A model generated the notes under the pieces. That model saw only the letters and a list, made by a program, of their open reading frames with translations. It was not told the DNA's origin and made no database searches. 64,000 nt of DNA, taken from assembly GCF_037126465.1 (NCBI RefSeq), contig NC_088208.1, positions 41,702,685 to 41,766,684 of the forward strand. Direction: 5' to 3'. This document shows, piece after piece, positions 43,501 through 55,769 of this stretch. The number at the start of each line of letters is the position of its first letter. Within the stretch, counting starts at the first letter, position 1. Both the position numbers and the translations under genes were made by a program. This DNA is from Ornithodoros turicata. Its lineage: Eukaryota > Arthropoda > Arachnida > Ixodida > Argasidae.

Positions 43501-46500
43501 CTTGCATGCCTCTTGGGATGAAGGCCGAAGACAACCACACCAAGATTGTGCCCGTTCAAGTTGGTAAGCACTACATTGTTTTTCATGTTGCAGGAGGTGC
43601 TTGAACCAAGTCAGGTGTTGCTACCATATGGTGCAATTAAAGCACAATTTGACAGGAACCAACCGGTCTCGTTTCATTTCCTCATATAATGTCTGAGAAA
43701 GAGGCACACCCGTCCATTGTGCAATGTATTAGGGTTTGAAACTGAACGAAATTCTGCACAGTTCGGGGAGCAAACACTGTCAAGGCGTTTGCCTGGCAAG
43801 GTCCTTGCAACTGTTTTTTGGGACCAGCGCGGCATTTTGCACATTGATTTCTTGCACGATCGTCGCACCATCAACGCTCCATATTACTGTGACCCTTTGA
43901 GTGAGGTTAAACTCGTGAGCAACCAACACGTAAAGTGATTCTACTCCATGACAACGCTGGACGCCACTGGAACACCTTCCCTATAGCCCTTGTGACTTTG
44001 ACCTGTTTTGGTCACTCACACAAGACGACACATCCCACTCTTTTTATGAAGAGGAGATAAAAAAGCCCCACAGGGAAAAATGCATTTCTACATGGGAAGA
44101 TAATGTAGAAAAATAATGCACACTCGGTTTATTTCTTACTACAAATAACTCGTATTTACGTAAATCTGTTTTGAATCCATTTCCAGGACCTAACGTACTA
44201 CATCACATCATGAGTGTCAGTTTTGCTGCAAGCAGTGAAGAGGACATCCTTCAAACAAACGTTGCAGGATTCATCTGTGTGTAAGTTCCGCATTGTTGCA
44301 CGTTTTACGAAACACCTTTATTGTGACTAAATACATGACATTAATAGTTAGTAAGAAGATATATGAACTCAACTCAAAGCATTGGGTCCTCAATAGAGGT
44401 ACAAAAAAAAAAAAAAAAGAAAAACTACTCTAGCGAATACTTTTCCATCATGACTAAACATTTCCAGGACACATTGAAGGGTGCCTAGTGAAAATATACC
44501 TGTTGATATGAACTAGAGGGACTAGCAATCAGTGTGGTTTCATTACTTTCTCAAACAAAAGCTGGAAGAAAAAAAATTTTCAGCTGAACCCTCGTTCAGT
44601 GCAACACTACTACAGGTTTTTCTGCTCATTTTAATCCAGTTGCCAAATTTTTAATCTGTGTGCCATGTGAAATTATCCAGATATCGGAATTTTAGTCTAA
44701 GTGCTTCACGAATTAATCGAAGCAGAAAAATTTTAATCCGTATGCCAAGTGAATTGAGTGCTGTACGATTAATCCAATGATGACGAAAGTTAATCACCGA
44801 TTGAAATAACTTTGTATTTGGGAAAGTCAATCGGGACTTGGTATCATTTGCTATGCTGATTTTGTTACTGCCAGTAAGACTGCGTTTTTATCAACATCTA
44901 AATCACTTTTCTGGTGAGCGCAGTGGGCTTAGCATAGTGGGAATTGTGCTGCTGATAACTATGTAGTTGTATCAGCTCGTAAATTATCAGTTATACTTTT
45001 CTCGATATTTCGGCCATGTGAACATTGTAGTGCGGGAGACTACGTCTTTGACCACTGGGAACACCGACAGGGATTTTCAACCATCAGATGTCTGAGATTT
45101 CTCGATGGTGTCTGGTACAATGCGCTTGGGATCCTGGTCTTGCAAGTAGCAACTGCACACTTTTATGAATTAGACATTTCTCTGTAGTTTGGGGCACAAC
45201 AGGCTCAGTGTATGCAGAATTATGTTGGTTAGCCTTTTTCTGCTGCTGGTAACACAACTGGTAGCATCGCGTCACATGCGCAGCAGGAAAGCCTAACATT
45301 AAGTCTTTCCATTAAGCGCTTTGCAAGCATCCTGAGCACATGTGGACACATTTGGTGGACACTACAGATTCAGTTTCAGTTTTGCGTTTAGCTTCTCCTT
45401 GTGATAGCGATTTATGTAACTGGCATCAAGGAGGCAGTTTATATTTGAAGCATATACATTAGGACTAGAAGCCCTGTATGACAGCAGCGCAAGAGAGCTT
45501 TCAATCGAGCGGGTCAGAAATGTCACCCACAGTGCCTTCTTTTTCCTTTCTTTCTTTTTGCAGTTGCATTTCGCGCCTGTCGTCCCACGTTTCGACTGGT
45601 TGTTTTAGCTAGCAGACGATTTTCGGCAGCCAGTAAAAAGGGCAAGGACACCGCACGTCAAGAGTAGCATGGGCGCATTCTTGTAAACAATTTTCTCAAG
45701 AAATTCCCAAAGGAAACATTTTGCATGACGGTTCCTGAATGTAGTACATGTTCCAAGTGTCTTCCATGCTTCTTTAAGCTAGGTGCAGCACACACCAAGG
45801 CCCTCATTGCCAAACGTTCCGCCAAAGCAGATTGGAGCTCATTTTGGTTGGGAAGACACCATGCGAGAGTTGATGGATAAACTGTGATATCATATAGCAA
45901 CGCTTTCAAAGACATGCACAATCTGTCCTGTTACAAGAACACTGACGACATGAAATATACAAGCTCAGATACCGCTACAATGATTTACGAACATGCTACA
46001 AACGTTACAGAGTTGGATACTCGTTGAGCTGCAGGCAGTAGTCCTCGCTCATCTTTGGTGCCGCAGCTTCTGCTCTGCGTGTTACCATCATGTGGTCACA
46101 TGCTGTAGCCACATTTCATCCGCCTTTGACTTTTGTGTTGCGGTTCTCTCCAAACTGGTTTTGTAAACTTGCTATTTGAAGACCTGTTGCCAAAAAGCCA
46201 TCCCAAATATTCATCCATTGCCAAAAGCTTATTTGTAGTTGTGAATATATAACATAATGAATGACGGAGCATACACTCTTGCAAAGTGCAGACAGAAGTG
46301 CAAAGCAGATGACATTGCAGACAAACTTGTGTTGCGTAATTATTTGAATTATGGGAAAACACCCTGGAGGCACCGTCCAAATTTACAGAAAGGTGTCAGT
46401 TCAAGGTGGAGCTAGAATTAAATTAGATTAGATTGTGTCAGAAGAGGAGGAAATATAATGCTCAACATTAATACAGTGAAACTTGACTTGAATGAACTTT

Positions 46501-49083
46501 GAAGAATATCAAGAAACAGTTCACTTAACAGCCATTTGCGCCAAAGTGCGCCATTTGGAATTGCCTGCGCAACCCCGCGCCGAAAAAGCAATTTTCCCTA
46601 ATTCTGCGCCACAGCTGCGCCGAACAAAGATGCCCTGGTTCGAACACGAAACAAAAACGCCCTCTCTATTCTCGTCATGCATCTGAACAACGAAGCCACG
46701 CCAAGTCACAGGCCCCAAGAAAAAAGTGAGAAGTATACTCGCTCCGAATACTGTGTCGTTGTACAGGACTACCGATATTCCCCCAGTAGCTCAAAATTAA
46801 GCTTTCACTATCACTTTATAAATAGGCGAACAAAAGAAAACTGGTGCTACTTTTTCTGTTCCTTGAGTAAGAAACAGGTGCTACATAATTAGCAGCACCT
46901 GTTTCTTACACAAGTAGCTTAAAGTTATCATCCGGTTTCCTGTCATCGCTGTGTTTGCGCAGCGCTCGTGAAACTTTGCTGTTTGTTCGTTCCTCTTTTT
47001 CCCGTTCTCTGCAGTGTGTCGCCACCCCTAACGTGGAATCGTGCAATATGTTTTCTATGTTAACTTACTACAAGAATCGTATGTTGTTGTACTTCAAAGA
47101 GAAGTTGTCAACAATAAAGCGCACTGTTAGTGCATCAAGTGTGTGCGTACTGGACGAAAGGTGGTGGTGGTGCAAATTTACCGAGCATTGGACACGTCAC
47201 GTGCCTGCGATAGAATATTGGCTCGTTTGCATGGGAGTTGTTTTTAAACAACTGCGTTTTAACTAATTGTGGATAGGCATAACTGACGACGCTGATTCCG
47301 GAGTTGCCGGCGCCTGTACTATGGATCACTCCAGGCTTTCCGCTACTGCGTAACATCGCGCGTGCTCGCAGGGTGTAGGCGCGTAAGGACAGCGCGAGCA
47401 ATTGAGCATTCAGGACTTGAACCGTACATGCCGATACTTGTTCCCAGATGTCCTGAACCCCAATATTCACTAGAAAGTGGAGAGTATGTATTGCAAACAC
47501 GATGTATCGCGCGGGACGCAGTGGAATACATACGGCGGAGGTGCGCCATTCTGTGAAATTCTGCGCCAAATGCGTTTTTTTTTGTGCGCCAGAGCCAGCG
47601 CCCGCGGGCTTGGAGGCAGTTCCATCACTGCAAAGTTGACTAAACTGAAATGGGTACAGGGCAGTTTGCTGTGAGGAATTAAAATAAAACTGTGGTGCCT
47701 AAATGATATTTAAACACCAAAATAGCACATGCCAGTTACTGCAGATTGCTCGTTATCCTTCCTCATGCTACCCTTTAATGTATGTACCAAATATGAAATC
47801 AGTGATGCACTTTATTGTGCCTCTTTCTTTTTCTGTTGTGTTCTTCCCGGACACATACATGGCAGATTTAAACTGTATTGTAGCTAATGCACTACTAAGG
47901 TACCTGTACAGCCGCTTTTAACATTTGCTGCTCTGGATACAAGTACATATTGTAGTGCTCTTGACAACCGGTGTAGGATATGGAATGTACCACCATAGTC
48001 AACTAACCTGCCAAAATGGCCTAACACAGTGGAAGTAGATTCTCCATATTTTTTAGGTCTCTGAGAGCGTTAACAGACAGTAAAGGCTGGTACACACTGC
48101 CGCATTTACGGTTGCAGTGGCTCGTCACCATGGCAACAGTACTCTGCAAATGTAGTATGTAAGCAGAACAGGAGGAGTTGAGCCAACTGCAACCGCAAGG
48201 CAAGTGTACAATAGGAGGGGAGGATATAGTGTATGGACACTGTAGCATTTCCCTTTTCTTGCTATGGGGTGCACAGCACTCATTCATTGGACTACAACAC
48301 AATTTATCAATGGGGACTACGAGAGCAGCGACGTGAACTATGATGAAAAGAAAGTAAAACACAGCAGTGTGAACCAGCCTTAAATCGACATAGTCTACAT
48401 TCAAGCATTCAATTCAATCCGAAGCCGCAAAATATATAAAGAAACGTAGTTTGTAATTTGCAGTGCCATGCATACCATACCATATACCATAAGTTATCAA
48501 GAGAAGTCTATATTACATTCTATAGCCTGAAAAAACTGCATTGCTGGAGTTACCAGAAGTATAGAAACAGGGCCAGACAAACACAATTCCCACTAATCCA
48601 TTGTGCCAGGCACTAACCAGAAATGTAATTTACATGTTGACAAAAAAATGCAATGATACCGGCATTAACAGAATCGGCATACCAAAAGAGGCATATGAAA
48701 AACTTTGCAATTTCACACACATGACAAGAAGTCCCCATTAACTTCCTAGAATCCAAAGTTATTTCGATCGGCGTCAGGGATCAGTACCTTAGCGATTAGT
48801 TTTTGTTGTTACTGGAATAAATGGCACTCGGCTGAATCTATGTGGCATACTGATTAAAATTTTTGTGTTCTGATTAATTCGTATGGTGGCTGAGTTAATT
48901 TCTTTTGCATCTGGATTACCCCATATGGCACACAAATGAAAAATCTGACAGACAGTATCTCTCTTCCTTAGTACCGACGTGGACGTGGAACGACAGACCA
49001 TCACAGTGCTGTCCCCACAGCCCAGGCCTCTTCCCAAGGCTGTGCTGCTCATGAGTGAAATACAGTTTATGGATTCCCACTGA
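37522..49083 (+). CDS. CLP1: Polyribonucleotide 5'-hydroxyl-kinase CLP1, 13 coding exons
   Basis: Exons: 37522-37545 (tentative), 41003-41083, 41138-41305, 41389-41502, 41824-41937, 41996-42023, 42084-42254, 42307-42396, 42782-42882, 42938-43076, 43483-43563, 44187-44280, 48972-49083. All joins are GT-AG and in phase, giving 438 residues (the animal family is about 425). CLP1 is an RNA 5'-kinase working with the tRNA-splicing endonuclease and cleavage factor II in mRNA 3'-end formation in the nucleus. Seen: N-terminal [10 protein letters not shown] and [16 protein letters not shown]-loop GPTDVGKT (134-141), [61 protein letters not shown], and a C-terminal [10 protein letters not shown]. Exon 1 (MSEEAKEE, donor GTGGGA) is inferred from phase and its resemblance to the acidic CLP1 N-terminus. 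Exon 3 has about 14 extra residues before TEVAYV. The last intron is 4.7 kb. Confidence 0.93.
38024..38810. mobile_element. hAT-type MITE in CLP1 intron 1
   Basis: The ends are CAGAGATCGGAACTG and CAGTTCCGATCCCTG (complement CAGGGATCGGAACTG). Flanks CTTAGAAA and CTTAAAAT match at 6 of 8 bases, a decayed 8-bp duplication. Sub-terminal GGTTCG/GGTTC words occur on both sides. It contains a second hAT MITE at 38361-38504. Confidence 0.72.
38361..38504. mobile_element. 144-bp hAT-type MITE nested inside another
   Basis: Flanked by an exact 8-bp duplication CAAGGAAG (38353-38360; 38505-38512). The ends are CAGGGCCGG and CCCACCCTG, only partly complementary. GTGTGCGGGGCC occurs twice inside. The exact duplication makes it a younger insertion than its host. 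Confidence 0.82.
39663..40941. mobile_element. Large diverged foldback element (~1.28 kb) in CLP1 intron 1
   Basis: The outer arms start with CACACGAAACGATCCAACAGC on the left, matched by the complement of the right end. Paired inner blocks include ATAGAGGAAACCATGCTCTA (about 40214 against 40796), CCATTAAATTCGAATGAATA (about 40305 against 40675), and a block with GTCTCGTGGAATACTACAAC (about 40340 against 40640). The left arm has extra sequence (about 39790-40190) lacking in the right arm. A transcript would form a long imperfect duplex. Confidence 0.68.
43717..44110 (+). pseudogene. Second mariner transposase fragment, in a CLP1 intron
   Basis: The frame from 43717 reads [19 protein letters not shown] and [14 protein letters not shown], the first catalytic region of a mariner transposase. 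After a stop, other frames give pieces around the second catalytic region and a [17 protein letters not shown] third region. Several frameshifts and stops are present. It belongs to the same superfamily as the copy at 1460-2287 but is not a close copy of it. Confidence 0.75.
44640..48955. repeat. Inverted copies of a ~120-bp repeat inside the last CLP1 intron
   Basis: 44648-44770 contains TTTTTAATCTGTGTGCCAT, ACGAATTAATC and AAAAATTTTAATC(C/A)GTATGCCA. The reverse complement of about 48820-48945 has the same blocks in the same order. They are about 4 kb apart. The sequence between shows no transposase and no gene. Confidence 0.6.
46862..46914. repeat. Small hairpin
   Basis: CTTGAGTAAGAAACAGGTGCT and AGCACCTGTTTCTTACACAAG (46894-46914) pair over 21 bp with one mismatch and an 11-nt loop. 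It could be a very short MITE. Confidence 0.65.
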
Positions 49084-49093
49084 CTCATTTGTA

Positions 49094-49099
49094 AATAAA
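49094..49099 (+). terminator. CLP1 polyadenylation signal
   Basis: AATAAA in gtAAATAAACatcc begins 11 bp after the CLP1 stop codon. The hAT-like insertion starts 30 bp later, so the natural 3' UTR may be very short or run into the element. Confidence 0.55.
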
Positions 49100-49128
49100 C
49101 ATCCTTTAGCATCTTCGTGGCTGGTGGA

Positions 49129-50468
49129 CAGAGGTGGGCAAAACTCCTCACGGTCTTTGCCCTCATCTCAATTTTCCTGGACGGAGCTTTGTCCTCACCT
49201 CACCTCACCTCAACTACTTTTCGGAGAAGTTCCCTCACTTCACCTCACCTCAAATAATTTTTCAAAAAATTTTCCTCACCTCACCTCACAACATTATCCG
49301 AAAAATTTCCTCACCTCACCTCAGCCTTTCCTGAAAAAATCTTTCCTCACCTCACCTCACCTCAAAACCTTTTCGGAAAATTTCCCTCACCTCACCTCAC
49401 CTCAAATTCCGTGAGGTGAGGGGGTTCAAGGCGCCCTCACCTCACTTGCAGTTAGGAGGGTGCCCCTCCATGCTCAAGGTCGACGCTTCTCACTTTAAAT
49501 GACGAAAGTACGCAGCGTAAAGCAAGTATCGAGACTAAAGCATCAGGTCCCGACTCTCTGCTTCAGCGGTAGATTGTGACTGTAGGTGTTTGTGGCGCGA
49601 GCGCAACAAAGGCCAGAAAGCGCCACGACTGCGGTGAGTACCTGATGAATGGCGATGATAGCTAAAATTATTTACGGATCATGTCCTACGCATTATATCA
49701 TGGCCGCTCGCCATCAGCTAGTGGGATGGCAGGTGCATTGATAATTGTCTTGTTCACCGCCTTCGCATGGCATCCGATAGGTTGAGCGCTACAGTGGTGG
49801 TCGAATCGAAGCGCAGCTTTGTGAATCATAATCGTATGAGTGTCACGTCATCAGTGCACCCAATGTCGTGCCCCCTACTTTTTGTGAGATGTGCAGCCAG
49901 AGTCTCTAGACCCATCGTCAGGACTCGGACCAGCGGATAAGCAGCGATTATTGATAGTGAAGTGCAACAGCTCGCGTCGTTTGGTTTACAACAGTCACTG
50001 AAAAAACAAATAAAGTAAAGAAGACAGCCCTAACAACTACCTTTTGCCAACTTGCCTCATATCACCTAAAAATTTTCGGACAAATTTTCCCTTTTCTTCT
50101 CTCGACACACGAAAAAAAGTCCTCACCTCACATGAACAAGGAATCCTCACCTCAGAAAATTTTAACAAAATTTCCCTCACCTCACCTCACCTCAAAAATT
50201 TTTCAGAAAATGTATCTCATCACACCTCACCTCAGGCTTTCTGGAGAAAAAATTTCCTCACCTCACCTCAAAAAGTTTTTCAGAAAATTTTCCTCACCTC
50301 ACCTCAGTCTTTCCCAAGGAAAATGTCCCTCACCTCACCTCAGTGTCTTCTAGGAAGATTTTTCCTCACCTCACCTCAACCATTGCTCCAAAAGATGCTC
50401 CTCACCTCACATCACCTCAAATTCTGTGAGGTGAGGTGAGGGTGCCCTCGCAAGGGTGCCCACCTCTG
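49129..50468. mobile_element. hAT-type element carrying CCTCACCTCA minisatellites
   Basis: The exact 12-bp inverted ends CAGAGGTGGGCA and TGCCCACCTCTG are flanked by CTGGTGGA (49121-49128) and CTGTTGGA (50469-50476), an 8-bp duplication with one mismatch. Inside, two arrays (about 49190-49445 and 50100-50440) repeat CCTCACCTCACCTCA followed by a T/A-rich spacer such as TTTTTCGGAAAATTT, with a period near 40 bp. Both arrays end in an inverted GTGAGGTGAGG. Between them lie 600 bp of unique sequence. The coding part of a transposase is absent. Confidence 0.85.
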
Positions 50469-50476
50469 CTGTTGGA

Positions 50477-52750
50477 TGTTAAAACTGTCCAACCTATTTA
50501 TTACAACCACTATATAACGATAAGTCCGATATTATCGTCAGACTGCTGGTTCCCGTCAGGTCACCTTCTCAAGTACATGTAAATGAGACTTTGAACGATT
50601 GTCAGGAAAGCGCTTGCGTAGAGCGAACAGAATTCTCCTGGTGGCCGGTAAAACGTGTAAAAACTGAAAAGCAACATACCATCTTTTCATTTAAAGAAAA
50701 TTAAGGAGGCATTTTCCGTTTGATGAGGAAAGGCACGTTGTTAGGCTTCAAGTTGCGCATGCTCGGCGAATTTTGTACCGGTTCAAAACCTCTTTGCAAA
50801 GTACCGTGTGCATTGGCAGACAGACACGTCCACGAAAATGACAACGTAGTTTCCATAGTGAGAACTAACATGACTACTGGTTCAAATGTAGACAGGACGG
50901 AATGCACAGACAACTACGGACAAAGTTGTCGATCTAAAGAGGTGTGGAGATATTGTCCTTGGGAATGGGTTTCGGCACGAAGGGCTAGATAAGACGCTTT
51001 CAACAAACGTCCACTTGTACCGTTCTGCTTTGTAGATGTGATCCCGACCTGTGTTATAGCGATCGTTCCCATCAATATTGTTACAAACAGGCTCAAATGT
51101 ACAAAGACAAGAGATAAATGCATCAAGTGGACATCAAGTAGGGTCTTTGCTCAGTCATTAGCGTGTCCGCCTGCTCAAATGGTACAAATTGCTCAGACAC
51201 GCACACTTCTGCAGGGATGCTAAATGTAGTGTGCTCATGATCACGGGAAAAGCCCCGATATTTTTTTAAATTGTTGCGATCTTTAATGCGCTACGTTGGA
51301 CGGAAACGTGTGGGAGTTGAAGTGTAAAACGAAAGAACGTGCCAAAATATGCGTGCTTATCGATTTACTTAAGAAAATCACATGTACATTAGAAATGGCA
51401 GTGACAAATTTCAACTTGACTTACTTGACTTTCAGCATGCGCATCACTTATTGACATTACAGTATTCATTTCATTGCAGTAGAGGTTAGAACGGAACTCT
51501 TAGGGCTTATTTTATTGCTCGTTGACCACGGTATCAAAAGTTTGACTGCTGTTCGATGGGAATTGAATAGACCGGTTTATTGCCAGGTGTGCTCGGTACA
51601 AAATACTTTGCAGTCAGAGCCAAATTTCTGTCAGTGAACATAAATTAGGAGAAAAACAGGGAGGAATGTTTTTGTGGCTGAGTACAACTATCTTCAGGCC
51701 TTGACTGCAGGCGTCGAACGTCCTGTACCTTGCTTCTGTTGATCTCGGAGGTGCTTCTCTACCTGAAGAGTCAAGAAATTAAGCTAAGAAGAACGTTGCT
51801 CCTCCAGACATCTTTTATTCACACTATAGCCTCTCACAACAGTCAATTTTTGTCATTTTTGGACGAGTGATCGCAAATATGCTCACGAGAGATGGCTTCC
51901 AGTAAGTATCCTCCAAGTCTCGCGTAACACATATGAAAATAATCCTTTTTGCACATTTCTCATTGAAAGATGTGTATTCCGAACGCATATCCATTAAAAC
52001 AAAGCCGAAAAGAGGGAAAAAAATTTACACCTGTGTGTGGCCATCCAAAGAACACTCACATTGACAAAAATTATACCAGACTGGCTTAAAGAGGGCTTGC
52101 ATTTTGGCATAATGTTCACCTCCCCAACATGATAAAATAATGCTGCAATTGGTTACCTTGATGCAATTCAATTACCCCACAGACTGCATACTGAAACTTT
52201 GTTCTGCTACTCCGGTGAGTTGTTTTGCTTTATTTTGTCCACTTATACCACATGTCTGAAATTAAGCCACTATGACCCATGGAAAAAGTACTACAGGGAT
52301 ATTTGTGGCATTTCATTCCCTCAGAATAGGATGAGCATCGCCATGTTCCATATATATATTCATCGTAATGTGGCAAAATTGGATCGCTGTCAGCAAGACG
52401 CAAAATATTTTGGTGCCTCGCCCTAAAATATCGCTTTACGTCCTCCTATCTTTTCTAAGGCATTGTACTGACTATAGAACAGCTTACACCTGCAGGAAAA
52501 GTTTGGAGTATGTCCTCCACATACTAATAGCAGAATGCACCCATTGTACTACATCTCACTTGCTACATTCATCAGTTAACGTATGTCGCCTTGAGAATTA
52601 TTCTCCAGTATGTACAGTTGTGTGACATTAAGGCAAATGTATCCACAATCTTGCTGATTTGCAGGTGGATCAACCAAAAATGCTCTCACATATCTCTTCC
52701 AGAAAAGAAATTAAAGTGAATGTGTTTAGTACAGCGGTTAACCTTTGAGC
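50477..52750. other. Intergenic between CLP1 and LSM12, no gene recognised
   Basis: No conserved exon was seen. Short ORFs near 50.7-51.2 kb have no family resemblance. This space receives the 3' ends of both neighbours. Confidence 0.4.
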
Positions 52751-52759
52751 GTATCTTTG

Positions 52760-55469
52760 TTAAACATGGCACAGTTGTGTGAGATTTATTGTATTTCTTC
52801 CTGTGTTGTCCGTTAGTTCCACAGAGAGACGACTTACGATTTTTCGAATGTGTGAAACACTGTGTTCGTTCTCGGTCTTGCCTTTGCAGTTTTCTGGCCG
52901 GTACGGAGGAGAGATAGTCACCTGGTTCATCACGATGATGTTCTTGCCTTGCCACGACACATCGTCGATCCTGTGTTTGAGATCTCATTTTATCTAGGTG
53001 CTGTTGCGTAAATATTTTGTGTCTATACTCTTAAAATTGTTTCAACCACATCTTGACTGCAAGGGCAGGTCAAAAATTTTCCATTGGAACTTTCTGGGAA
53101 CAATTCCAGGTCACTGGTTCCACATGTCTGAGTTTTGAAAGGGTTTCATTCCTTGTTCTCAGCTGCATTCACTCGATTATTTCACCCATTTTTGCAAACA
53201 ATCAAGTGCAAGTTCGGACTATTTCTTTTGAAAATGATTGTTCCTGCAAATTATGCTTTCCTATAATAATAGTAACTAAAAGTGCACATCTTAGTATTCC
53301 AGTCTAAAGTATTTCTGAGGAGATACCTAAAAAGGACCTAGATGCACTGTTCAGTGTCGTATATCTGTAGAGATATCTCGTACTTTGACTCCTCTTAATC
53401 CATTCGAATCAACTACATCACCTGTCTTTTGGCTGGCACTACAAGTTAGGATTACAATTCCTGGGATATATATTCACACAACAAGTATGACTGCAGTTAG
53501 GTCTGCTGAGAAAGAGCTTTCAATCCCTTCTTTCTTTTTGCAGTTGCTCGTGGCAGCCAATAAAAAGCGCTCCCCACATAGATACCAGCCATTCTTGGAA
53601 ACTAATTTTTCCGGGAAATGAAATACAAGGGTAGTACGTTTGTATCACGCAGTAAAAAAAACGTGTGCCTAAAGGGCACACGTTTTTTTTACTGCGAAAG
53701 TCTATGGGGAATATTTGTTTGCAGGGTTCTTGTAAACCTCGCTAAATTTCTACGCAAAACAGGTACAGGCATGTTCCCCTCGAGTTTATCTAGGGAATCA
53801 CATATTTTTGAATGCCTGATACGATCCCGATTTTTGGCGAATTAAAGTTTGTCAAATTTTCAATACATGGGAGTCTATGGGAGATGCAACAAAATTGCTT
53901 CTCTCGGCACGCCTACCCGCGATATTTGGGCCAAAATGATGTCATTCCCTTCAGTAACAGTCGGGAATTGATTGCAATCAACAAATTCGAAAAGCTAGAT
54001 CCCTGCGAATGAAAATAATAACTTTGTCGTTTGCTAGCATGTTCTGCACGCAGGGGAAAAGCAAAGCAAAGCAAAGCAAACAATTTTGTGACAGTGCAGC
54101 CAACTCTCTCGTTTTTAATTCACAATGCAATGAGGAATGCAGCCGAATGCCCATTTAGAGTTTTCGCATGACAATTTTGTCTCACGTTTTCCTAATTGCG
54201 AGGAATAGATGAATTCCATCCGAAGAGACTCCCGCAGCAACTGCTTCCGCTAAGCGATGACGTTCTTCAATGTTCTGCTTGGCTCTCAAGTTGAGCTGCG
54301 CAACAAGAGCATTTTCATGCATCATTCATTGAGGGGGCCAAAATATTGTACCTTTTCAATGTTCAAGGGCTGTGGAGGTGGAGGTTGATGCAAGCCAGCT
54401 TCCTTCTTAACAGACAGTTCCGAGACAAAGCTAAGATTCACCATGCGCACGTTGCTTACATTGGCTTTCCCGCTGGAGCTTGAACATTCTGTGCTTGTCA
54501 GGGATCCGTCATTTCAAGCATGTCTTGACACAGAGTTAACATGCACTCCTCTTTGCCCACAAACTTGTGTGGGCAGCTACAGAAGGCTCTCATCTTCATT
54601 TACCAACGCTCTGCGGGAGAAATGTCATTCCAGTGACCTTCATGATCACGACTGAAATGCGAGCAAATCATCCTCCAAGTGACATGAGAGGTACAAATGC
54701 TGCCATAGAAATGCCCATAGAAAATGCAAAGGCATATGGTTCTATGTATTATATAATGCCAAGACTATGTATTTCTGGTAAAAAATGTTTTGTTTTCTAG
54801 AAAAGCCATTCCTAAGATGTGTTGACAAGAGCATTTGTGCCATGTTGTGGGGGGAACATCATCAAGACCCTCGCATTTGTGTAATTTGAATCCTCATAGT
54901 GGATTTCATCAGTGTGCATCTCCATGTTATACAAGGAGACTTTCTAGTAAATTTTGGAGGCACATGTTAAACACCGGAAAATATTCGGCTCCACAATTTT
55001 TAACATTTTCACGAGATCTGGAAATTTCGTTCAACGTGTCCTGGCTCCAAGCATGCTACCTTGAGCCTTTTTGGATATTGGAGCGCGAGTTCAGCAAAGT
55101 TTAGAGGAATAGGATTGACTTTATCTCTTGAGAAACTATTGTTTTGGCAGGCGAACGCATTATTCTAAACTGCCTCCGAATTGCGATGGCATCACCCGGC
55201 CAGACATAAGATTACAAAGTAATACTACTTAAAACTGCGGGAGCTTCTTGTAAATTGATTAACACCGCAGTGAAATACAGATTCCGAAGCATGTTGACTC
55301 CGCGTGCACTGCAAACATGGAAAAACACTGCGCCGTTGGAAAGGATACTTAGCATCACGGTCTTCGTATGTTGATCGAAAGCGAGGACTTCCCCTTCAAT
55401 CACTTGATTATAGCACGTTTTACAACTAACCACACTTCCTAAGCTAAAACATTCCGGGCCATCCGCCAT
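52760..55469 (-). CDS. LSM12: LSM12 homolog, four exons
   Basis: Exons in transcript order: 55469-55349, 54488-54352, 54295-54186, 52970-52760. Joins are GT-AG and in phase, giving 192 residues (vertebrate LSM12 is about 195). LSM12 is an Sm-like RNA-associated protein with an N-terminal LSm domain and a C-terminal anticodon-binding-like domain; it is linked to ataxin-2 and RNA regulation in other animals. Seen: MADGPECFSLGSVVSCKTC, GEVLAFD, KCSSSSGKANV, LSFVSELSV, a proline-rich HQPPPPQP, AEAVAAGVSSDGIHLFLAIR, SWQGKNIIVMNQVTISPPY and ENCKGK followed by SHIRKIV. Exon 1 could start at upstream in-frame ATG codons, but 55469 matches the family N-terminus. The C-terminal tail after SHIRKIVSRL differs from the family. 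An AATAAA lies within the final codons. Confidence 0.92.
53648..53696. repeat. Perfect 22-bp-arm hairpin in LSM12 intron 3
   Basis: The left arm 53648-53669 (CGCAGTAAAAAAAACGTGTG then CC) and right arm 53675-53696 are exact reverse complements around a 5-nt loop. On either strand it would fold into a stable stem. Confidence 0.85.
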
Positions 55470-55544
55470 AGCTTTCATTTTCGGTAGTAAAGGGCGCACT
55501 AGGTCTCTTCGTGCACTCGCTGAGCTGAACCGCTGGCTCAACTA

Positions 55545-55735
55545 GTGATGATGATGATGGTCTTGGTGGCCGCCTAGGCGCCTAGGCCTAGCCCCTAACT
55601 TAATTTCGTTGTCAAACTGCCGAGGTAGTACCCCGTTTGTTTGTTTCTTTTTCCCAAGTCTTTCCAGTCTCTGTTTCGTTATATTGGCATAGACCTCGGA
55701 GTTGAAGCCCAGTGCTTCTGACACTGAAGTCGTCG
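55545..55735 (-). pseudogene. LINE C-terminal tail fragment with (CAT)n end
   Basis: The minus-strand frame SEALGFNSEVYANITKQRLE resembles the segment LEEALGFGTGKYVDAVKRRL of the LINE fragment at 12.8 kb. It ends in a short (CAT)n/(ATG)n tract at about 55545-55558, like that copy. It begins 76 bp upstream of the LSM12 start codon. Confidence 0.6.
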
Positions 55736-55769
55736 TTGCGTTAGAAGTGAGCTTATCAGCAGGTCGCAG

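Noticed and set aside
55212..55348. LSM12 exon 1 continuing to the end of the open frame
   Set aside because: The family sequence leaves this frame at a GTATCC donor (55348) and resumes in phase at 54488. The remaining open codons do not match LSM12.
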